Shown here: positions 1 through 5,317 of the stretch, one piece after another | Layout: each line of letters starts with the position of its first letter | How positions within the stretch are numbered: position 1 is the first letter of the stretch | Assembly (NCBI GenBank): GCA_029778965.1 | Contig: JAKPBL010000494.1 | Span: forward strand, 1 to 11,436 | Source: Bacteroidota bacterium | GTDB taxonomy: Bacteria > Bacteroidota > Bacteroidia > Chitinophagales > Chitinophagaceae | DNA length: 11,436 nucleotides | Reading direction: 5' to 3' | Made by a program: the position numbers and the translations under genes | The notes under the pieces: model-generated | What the model was told of the DNA's origin: nothing | The model's input: the letters and a program-made list of their open reading frames with translations, nothing else | Database searches by the model: none

Positions 1-972
1 GCGTTCCTGGTTGCATTGCTGTTCCTGTTCCCCCCCTTGTATGGCGAAGGCTATGACACTATACGGCTTCTCGCCAACGGCAATCCCCAACTGATCGGCG
101 ACAAGTTCCTGGCCAGGGCTTACCTGAACGAATGGGGGCTGCTGGCATTCGCGGGCGCCATCATCTTGATGAAACCGGTAGCAGCCGGTATTACTGTTGG
201 CGGCGGCGGCAACGGCGGCAATTTTGCACCGTCTCTTTTTGTGGGTGCATATCTCGGCTTTTTTATCAGCCGGCTGGCCAATGCAGCTCATTGGCTTCGC
301 CTGCCTGAAGGAAACTTCAGCCTGGTGGGAATGGCGGGGGTGCTCAGCGGCGTCATGTATTGCCCGCTGACCGCCATTTTTCTAATCGCCGAAATAACCA
401 ACGGCTACGAACTGTTCATACCCCTCATGATCGTATCGGCTATTTCCTATTTCATCGTTCGTCATTTTGAGCCTTATTCGATGGAGACCAAACAGTTGGC
501 ATTAAACGGCCAGATATATACCCATCGAAAGGAAGATAATATCCTCATTGGCCTGCGCCCGGCAGACCTGCTAACGGAAACGTATGAAACCATCGGCCAA
601 AACAAGCGCCTGTCTGACCTGGTAGAACTGATCAAAAGAAGCAACCGGAACATTTATCCCGTGGTTGACGACGACGACCGTTTTGCCGGAATCATTGAGC
701 TGAACGATGTCAAGAAGCAACTTTTCGATTCGGCCGGGTATTGGAAAATAACCGTAAAATCGCTGATGAAACCCGCTCCCGCCGTTATACAGGCCGGCGA
801 GCCGATGAAAAAAGTAATGGAGAAAATGGATCTGACGCAGAGCTGGTACCTGCCGGTGCTCGACGACGACAAGCGGTTTTTAGGGTTTGTATCCAAATCG
901 CGCATCTTTGAGAAATACCGCGAAGCACTGGCGGCGCAGACCGACCTGTACCAATCGCCCGGCATTGTTTAG
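1..972 (+). CDS. ClC-family anion channel/transporter with two CBS domains, 3' part
   Basis: The reading frame is open from the first base, so the start and roughly half of the usual protein lie upstream; 323 residues are visible. ClC proteins are inner-membrane anion channels or anion/proton exchangers. Visible family marks are the glycine-rich GGNFAPSLFVGA segment (about residues 72-83 of the fragment), which matches the GxFxP anion-selectivity motif, the PLTAIFLIAEIT helix, and the tyrosine in NGYELFIPLMI (codon 406-408). That tyrosine aligns with the anion-coordinating Tyr of ClC-ec1. The membrane part ends near residue 155. Two cytoplasmic CBS domains follow, at about 187-243 and 254-308, each with a V(V/L)DDD turn; CBS pairs often bind adenine nucleotides and gate the pore. 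The GSGIP-type motif and gating glutamate would lie outside the window, so channel versus exchanger and the exact anion cannot be decided. The gene ends 90 bases before the response regulator on the same strand. No terminator is evident between them. Confidence 0.9.
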   Translation, partial: AFLVALLFLFPPLYGEGYDTIRLLANGNPQLIGDKFLARAYLNEWGLLAFAGAIILMKPVAAGITVGGGGNGGNFAPSLFVGAYLGFFISRLANAAHWLRLPEGNFSLVGMAGVLSGVMYCPLTAIFLIAEITNGYELFIPLMIVSAISYFIVRHFEPYSMETKQLALNGQIYTHRKEDNILIGLRPADLLTETYETIGQNKRLSDLVELIKRSNRNIYPVVDDDDRFAGIIELNDVKKQLFDSAGYWKITVKSLMKPAPAVIQAGEPMKKVMEKMDLTQSWYLPVLDDDKRFLGFVSKSRIFEKYREALAAQTDLYQSPGIV

Positions 973-973
973 T

Positions 974-1001
974 CATTAAATCGTTTTAATGTCATTCTAA
1001 T
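974..1001 (+). promoter_or_regulatory. Candidate response-regulator operator upstream of the two-component operon
   Basis: TTTAAT at 985-990 and TCTAAT at 996-1001 are direct half-sites exactly 11 bp apart, joined by GTCAT. The same 17-bp unit, with three differences, occurs upstream of the universal-stress-like gene at 3138-3154. The first half-site also forms a perfect inverted repeat with CATTAAA at 974-980, with a TCGT spacer. An 11-bp direct-repeat step is typical of OmpR/PhoB-family binding sites, so negative or positive autoregulation by the regulator encoded just downstream is inferred. The sites lie 62-89 bases before its start codon. Confidence 0.45.
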
Positions 1002-1034
1002 TACCGGTCCTCAACCCTGGCACGCCTAATTTGT

Positions 1035-1042
1035 TACATTAG
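1035..1042 (+). promoter_or_regulatory. Possible Bacteroidota -7 promoter element
   Basis: TACATTAG fits the Bacteroidota TAnnTTTG -7 consensus with one mismatch. It lies 20 bases before the response-regulator ATG and 33 bases after the TTTAAT/TCTAAT half-sites. No convincing TTTG -33 element is seen at the expected distance, which would be compatible with an activator-dependent promoter, but the match alone is weak. Confidence 0.22.
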
Positions 1043-1062
1043 TAATCAGCAATTCAGCGCCT

Positions 1063-1752
1063 ATGGCCGACATCAGCATCTTATTGGTTGAAGACGAAAA
1101 GAAAATAGCAGAGACCCTGAAAAAAGGCCTGGAAGAGCAGCACTACCGGGTTACCCTAGCTTACGACGGTAGCGTTGCCCGCAATTTCTTCGACAACAAC
1201 GATTATGACTTTATCATTGCCGATATCAACCTGCCGGGCATGAACGGGTATGACCTGCTGAAATACATCCGCACGCTGAACCAGCAGGTGCCCGTGCTGA
1301 TGCTGACAGCCCTGGGTAGTACGGAAGACAAGATCGAAGGCTTCAACAACGGCGCAGACGACTATATCGTTAAACCCTTCGACTTTGCTGAACTGGTGGC
1401 CAGGATAAAAGCCCTGCTCAAAAGAACGCAATCGGCGCCCGTCATTGCCCGGAACCTCCGGGTGAACGACCTGGTCATCAACCTCGACAGCAAGGAAGTG
1501 TCACGGGCAGGCAACCCGATTCAACTGACGGCAAAGGAATTCCAGTTGCTGGAATACATGATCAAGAACAAAAACCGGGTAGTGTCCAGGGCCGATATCG
1601 CGCTGAATGTATGGGACATCGACTTCGATACCGGCACTAATGTGATCGATGTATATGTAAACTTCCTTCGCAAAAAGATCGACCGCGACTACGAGCGAAA
1701 GCTGATCCACACCCAGGTTGGCATGGGTTATGTGCTGAAAGAAAGCATCTGA
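1063..1752 (+). CDS. OmpR/PhoB-family DNA-binding response regulator
   Basis: This 229-residue protein has the full two-domain layout of the family. The receiver domain (about 4-118) carries the acidic pair E10-D11, the phosphoacceptor D54 in DINLPGMNG, the switch residues T82 and Y101, and K104 in the VKPF motif, so phosphorylation should work normally. A linker leads to the winged-helix domain (about 128-226), with recognition-helix sequence NVIDVYVNFLRKKID and a C-terminal hairpin ending VGMGYVL. The ATG at 1063 places the receiver at the usual distance from the N terminus; no Shine-Dalgarno sequence is apparent, as is usual in Bacteroidota. The kinase gene starts one base after its stop, so the two form a cognate operon. 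It most likely binds the TTTAAT-type sites upstream of itself and upstream of the stress-like gene at 3199. The precise subgroup (CusR, QseB or PhoP-like) cannot be fixed from sequence alone. Confidence 0.95.
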   Translation: MADISILLVEDEKKIAETLKKGLEEQHYRVTLAYDGSVARNFFDNNDYDFIIADINLPGMNGYDLLKYIRTLNQQVPVLMLTALGSTEDKIEGFNNGADDYIVKPFDFAELVARIKALLKRTQSAPVIARNLRVNDLVINLDSKEVSRAGNPIQLTAKEFQLLEYMIKNKNRVVSRADIALNVWDIDFDTGTNVIDVYVNFLRKKIDRDYERKLIHTQVGMGYVLKESI

Positions 1753-1753
1753 C

Positions 1754-3142
1754 GTGACCATTCGCACTAAAATCACCCTGCTTTTCACCTTCCTGGTGGC
1801 AATACTGTTATTGCTCACCGCCTTTTCCGTTTACTATTTCTCTTCAGTGCAACGGGCTGCCAGCTTTGAAACCAGGCTTTATGGCCGGTCGCACAACGTG
1901 GCGCAACTGTTCACCCTGCTCGGTGATTCAAGCAATGCGGTGATGCGGAAGATCGATTCAAGCAACGCGCCGTTTTATACGAATAAGTCGGTGCATATCT
2001 ATAGTACCAGCAACCAGCGTTACTATGCTTTCGACAGCCGTCCTTCCGACGATTTCACACTGAGCAGCGAACAGCTCGGGCATATCATCACTAGCGGAGA
2101 GGTTGCGTTCAGGCTGGGCGACCGTGATGCGTTCGGTCAATATGAAAAAAACGGCAACCGGCCTTTTGTAGTAGTGGTCGCCGCAAAAGATACAGAAGGA
2201 TATCTCTGGCTCAACAACCTCCGGAAAATCCTGATCGGATCATGGTTTGCCGGCACGCTGCTGAGCATGGCAACGGGCATTTTATTCAGCCGGCAACTGG
2301 TACGGCCCATCACATCGATCATCAAAGAAGTGCAGAACATCAGTACACACAATCTCACCCAGCGCATCGACGCCGGCAGCGGCCAGGACGAGCTGTTTCA
2401 ACTGGCCGATACGTTCAACGATCTGCTCGACCGCATGCAGGAGTCGTTCATGACCCAGCGCCGGTTCATCTCCAACGCCTTGCATGAATTATCGACCCCC
2501 CTTACTTCCATCTCTTCGCAACTGGAAGTTACCTTGCAGAAAAAAAGAAATGAGGCCGAATACCAGGCAGTGCTGGCATCGATCAGGGAAGATGTGCAGC
2601 AGATGCGGCAGTTGACCAAAAGCCTGCTCGAGATCGCCAAAACAGGTCATAAGGGAAATATCGGGCTCGATGAGATCAGGCTGGATGAAGTGCTGATTAA
2701 AACCGTCGCCGCCGTTAAAAAGATATCACCCGACTACCAGGTGATCCTCCACTTTGACGATTTCCCCGAAGACGAAAAAGATTTTATGGTTTTTGGCAAT
2801 GCCGATCTTTTGTTCAGCGCTTTTTCAAACGTGATCGAAAACGGCTGCAAATATTCCACGGACCATAGCAGCCGGGTACGCCTTCGCCTTTCGGGAAGTA
2901 ATATACAGATCGATGTGGTCAACACCGGCAATCCTATAGAAGCCGCAGAAATCGAAGCTGTTTTTCAGCCTTTTTACCGGGCCACGAAAACCAGCCACGA
3001 AAAAGGCTTCGGTCTCGGGCTGGCCCTGGCGCGCCGCATTATTGGTATCCACAAAGGACATATCAACGTGGTTCTCACCGACAACAGCCAGGAAACGACC
3101 TTTCGCATAGAGCTGCCTACGCTGAAGAGTTTCCGGATTTAA
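1754..3142 (+). CDS. Membrane sensor histidine kinase
   Basis: This 462-residue inner-membrane kinase is the likely partner of the response regulator one base upstream. The GTG at 1754 is chosen because it gives a short basic N terminus (TIRTK) directly before the first membrane segment (about 7-29); the next in-frame ATG would delete that segment. A periplasmic sensor region of about 125 residues follows, with no domain I recognise, then a second membrane segment (about 158-178) and a HAMP linker (about 179-232). The H box HELSTPLTSI places the phosphorylated histidine at residue 244. The catalytic domain has an N box NVIENGCKYS (N359 and N363) and a G2 box GFGLGLAL (418-425). The G1 box is VVNTGNPI, where Asn replaces the usual Asp; related QseC/CusS-like kinases also carry an N-x-G form here, so activity is expected. 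Tight spacing implies translational coupling to the regulator. The signal sensed is unknown. Confidence 0.93.
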   Translation: MTIRTKITLLFTFLVAILLLLTAFSVYYFSSVQRAASFETRLYGRSHNVAQLFTLLGDSSNAVMRKIDSSNAPFYTNKSVHIYSTSNQRYYAFDSRPSDDFTLSSEQLGHIITSGEVAFRLGDRDAFGQYEKNGNRPFVVVVAAKDTEGYLWLNNLRKILIGSWFAGTLLSMATGILFSRQLVRPITSIIKEVQNISTHNLTQRIDAGSGQDELFQLADTFNDLLDRMQESFMTQRRFISNALHELSTPLTSISSQLEVTLQKKRNEAEYQAVLASIREDVQQMRQLTKSLLEIAKTGHKGNIGLDEIRLDEVLIKTVAAVKKISPDYQVILHFDDFPEDEKDFMVFGNADLLFSAFSNVIENGCKYSTDHSSRVRLRLSGSNIQIDVVNTGNPIEAAEIEAVFQPFYRATKTSHEKGFGLGLALARRIIGIHKGHINVVLTDNSQETTFRIELPTLKSFRI

Positions 3143-3181
3143 TTTCATTTTAACGGCGGTTTAATCGGAGCTTAACGGCTG
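3138..3181 (+). promoter_or_regulatory. Four phased TTTAA half-sites, probable response-regulator operator
   Basis: Four consecutive 11-bp units begin with TTTAAT (3138), TTTAAC (3149), TTTAAT (3160) and CTTAAC (3171). The last three also share a following CGG-type sequence (GGCGG, CGGAG, GGCTG). The first unit overlaps the kinase stop codon at 3140-3142. The array ends 17 bases before the GTG start of the universal-stress-like gene, so it would cover the -35 region, the position used by PhoB-type activators. The first two units repeat the 17-bp sequence found upstream of the response regulator, differing at three positions. Control by that regulator is inferred, not shown. Confidence 0.55.
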
Positions 3182-3198
3182 CCCTACATATTTACCGT

Positions 3199-3972
3199 GT
3201 GGAAAAACTAGTTCACCAGCTATTGGTTGTGATTGATGATGTTGACAATTGCCAGAACCAGGTAGCGCACGCCATTCGCCTCGCCGGCCTGCTGAACAGC
3301 GATGTACATCTCTTGCACCTGCTACGGCCCGGGCCCGGCCGGAACCGGAAAGAAAAGGCGAGCGCCACGCTGGCCGAAATGCAGGGCCGGCTGATGCCGC
3401 TGCTGGGAAAGGGCCACCTGCTGCATTGCCGGTGCGTGCAGGCCGATGCCAACCGGTACGTACCGCAGTATTGTGAAAAATACGTGATCGACCTCGTGCT
3501 GCTGCAACACCACCGGCCCCAACCCTGGAGCCGCATGCTATACAAAATAAATATGGAAAAGCTGGCCAAGCAACTGAGCTGCCCGCTGATAAATATCCCC
3601 GTCAGTTGCCAGCCCGGCGAATTCAAAAGCATTCTCCTACCGGTCACCGACCAGTTGCCGCTGCGAAAGATGCAATTCATTTCCTTCCTTACCGGCCACC
3701 GGCAGGCAACAGTGTACCTGGTAGCAGATGCGCAATGCCCGTTTTTGGAAAGAACGCGGCAATTGCTGTCTGAAAACACGGAGCTCGCCGTAAAGCTGCT
3801 GCCGGTAAACGGCAACAGCATCGCAAAAGCATCGATTGATTATGCGCAGGACCTCAGCGCAGCGCTGATACTTGTCGAACCCGGCAAAGAGTGCCACATG
3901 CCCGGGTTCCTGAACCAATTGTTCGACCGTTTTATTTTTTCCGCATCACCGGTTCCGGTGATGGCGGTATAA
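3199..3972 (+). CDS. Universal-stress-protein-like protein, tandem domain
   Basis: The 257-residue soluble protein looks like two fused UspA-type folds, one at about 5-135 and a second at about 142-257. Both begin with a beta strand (QLLVVIDDVDN and FKSILLPVTDQ) and end with the typical buried strand after a P (CPLINIPVS and SPVPVMAV). UspA proteins are cytoplasmic stress-response proteins, and some bind ATP. The usual GxxG(9x)G(S/T) nucleotide motif is absent from both halves: the first reads LLQHHRPQPWSRMLYKINMEK and the second has no matching glycine run. ATP binding is therefore doubtful. The start is a GTG at 3199, giving an N terminus of the expected length with no Shine-Dalgarno sequence. 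It lies 56 bases after the kinase gene, with four phased half-sites between, so it is probably a target of the adjacent two-component system and may have its own promoter. The cellular role is unknown. Confidence 0.75.
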   Translation: MEKLVHQLLVVIDDVDNCQNQVAHAIRLAGLLNSDVHLLHLLRPGPGRNRKEKASATLAEMQGRLMPLLGKGHLLHCRCVQADANRYVPQYCEKYVIDLVLLQHHRPQPWSRMLYKINMEKLAKQLSCPLINIPVSCQPGEFKSILLPVTDQLPLRKMQFISFLTGHRQATVYLVADAQCPFLERTRQLLSENTELAVKLLPVNGNSIAKASIDYAQDLSAALILVEPGKECHMPGFLNQLFDRFIFSASPVPVMAV

Positions 3973-4021
3973 CGTATAAATGTATTGAAGTCGGTTTTTT
4001 GTATGTTGGTTTTTTGGGCAT

Positions 4022-4050
4022 GAGGCAGTCTGTGGAGACTGCCTCTTTTT
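4022..4050 (+). terminator. Rho-independent terminator
   Basis: GAGGCAGTCT (4022-4031) pairs perfectly with AGACTGCCTC (4036-4045) around a GTGG loop, followed by five T at 4046-4050. The 10-bp GC-rich stem and T tract fit an intrinsic terminator for the + strand genes. The T tract touches the stop codon of the convergent chrA-like gene. Read on the - strand, the same stem is followed by ATGCCC rather than a T run, so it is not a clear intrinsic terminator for that operon. Confidence 0.85.
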
Positions 4051-5296
4051 AAAAGAAATACCCCAGCACCAGGCAGATCGCTACGATCACCGGCGACGGC
4101 AACCGCGAATACAAAAGCAGCGCCCAGCTTCCCGCAATAACAGCTACATTCATCAGCCCATGCTCGGTCCATTCATGCAGGGAGATGTCTTTGAGCATAT
4201 ATACCGACGACGCGATAAGGATGCCTACCACGGTCGCATTGATCCCTTCCAGCGCGCGGAACACCACCGCGTATTTTTTCAGGTTGTTCCAGATAGGATA
4301 AAAGAACAGCACCAGGAAAAGGCTGGGCAGAAAAATAGCCACCGAGCCGATCACGCAGCCCGCCACCTGCCAGGCTACGCCGCGGTCGTTCATCGCCATG
4401 CCGCCCATAAACGACGCTACCGAAAAAACGGGCCCCGGCATGGCACGTACCATACCCGCGCCGGTATAAAAATCGTCGCGGTTGATTTTCACCACGTTGG
4501 GGTTGACCCGGACCACCTTTTCCGACTCGGGCCTGATCACAAACTGTTCGTACATCATGGCGATGAGCATTTGCCCACCGCCAAACACCAGGCTCCCGAA
4601 ACGATAGGTATTCTCGAACAGGTTGATCGGCCGGCGGTTGGGCCAGTTCTGCTTCCTTGCCTGTTCGCTGAGCAAACCCGCCAGCGCAAATACTACTACA
4701 AAAAGCCAGATATTGCCCCAGTTGATCTTGCGGGGCTTCTCGTGCCCTTGCGGAATACGTTTGTCGCTCAGGTTGGTGACAAATCCGCCTACCACAATCA
4801 ACAGCGGTATCATCCAGGGAATTCTGAAGAACGCAAACGTAAGCACGCCCGTCATGATCATTACTACACGGGTAATGGTGTTATGGATCGACATCCTGAA
4901 TGCCACCATCGATGCATAGCCGAGGAACCCGATGGTCATCGGTGCGATATAACGGAACAGCTTCACTTTCATCGACTGGCTGTCAAAATAACGAACCAGG
5001 AAGCTCAACGCGCCCATCAGCAGGCAGGCAGGCAAAATCCAGATCAGCAGGGTCAGCACCGCCAGCGGCACGCCGCCGCGTTTATATCCTATCAGCGTGA
5101 CCACCTGGGTGGAAGAGGCGCCGGGAAGCAATTGACAAAAGGCATTGTATTCCACCAGCTCTTCTTCATTGATGTCGCGGCGGCGATGCACAAATGTTTT
5201 CAGCATCATGCCGAAATGTCCCTGCGGGCCGCCGAACGCAGTAAGGCTGTACAGGAATACAGCCTTCAAAAAAGGAAGATGCCGCATAAGGACCAT
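4049..5296 (-). CDS. chrA: ChrA/CHR-family transporter, putative chromate efflux protein
   Basis: The protein is 415 residues from the ATG at 5296 and is strongly hydrophobic, with about ten or more membrane segments, matching the long two-domain form of the CHR family. Members export chromate, probably by proton-driven transport, though many are untested. The N-terminal half shows [11 protein letters not shown] (about 21-31) and LLPGASSTQ (56-64). The C-terminal half shows the paralogous FGGGQ (238-242) and [15 protein letters not shown] (285-299). A TTG at 5314 would add six residues and lie nearly flush with the addB stop; ATG at 5296 is preferred, and ATG at 5287 is also possible. No Shine-Dalgarno sequence separates them. 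It is the last gene of the addA-addB-chrA run, 21 bases after addB from the chosen start, and has no visible promoter of its own, so it is probably co-transcribed. No chrB regulator or other chromate gene is in the window, so chromate as the true substrate is an assumption. Confidence 0.88.
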   Translation of the reverse strand: MVLMRHLPFLKAVFLYSLTAFGGPQGHFGMMLKTFVHRRRDINEEELVEYNAFCQLLPGASSTQVVTLIGYKRGGVPLAVLTLLIWILPACLLMGALSFLVRYFDSQSMKVKLFRYIAPMTIGFLGYASMVAFRMSIHNTITRVVMIMTGVLTFAFFRIPWMIPLLIVVGGFVTNLSDKRIPQGHEKPRKINWGNIWLFVVVFALAGLLSEQARKQNWPNRRPINLFENTYRFGSLVFGGGQMLIAMMYEQFVIRPESEKVVRVNPNVVKINRDDFYTGAGMVRAMPGPVFSVASFMGGMAMNDRGVAWQVAGCVIGSVAIFLPSLFLVLFFYPIWNNLKKYAVVFRALEGINATVVGILIASSVYMLKDISLHEWTEHGLMNVAVIAGSWALLLYSRLPSPVIVAICLVLGYFF

Positions 5297-5317
5297 GGCA
5301 ATAAAATTATTCAATTA

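Noticed and set aside
3993..4016. Two copies of GGTTTTTTG, 15 bp apart, after the stress-like gene
   Set aside because: Short T-rich repeats just before a strong terminator; there is no hairpin with them and no downstream + strand gene that would need a promoter.
4022..4045. The hairpin as a bidirectional terminator serving both converging operons
   Set aside because: On the - strand the stem is not followed by a T run, so only + strand termination is supported. The - strand transcript may still use the fold for 3'-end protection.
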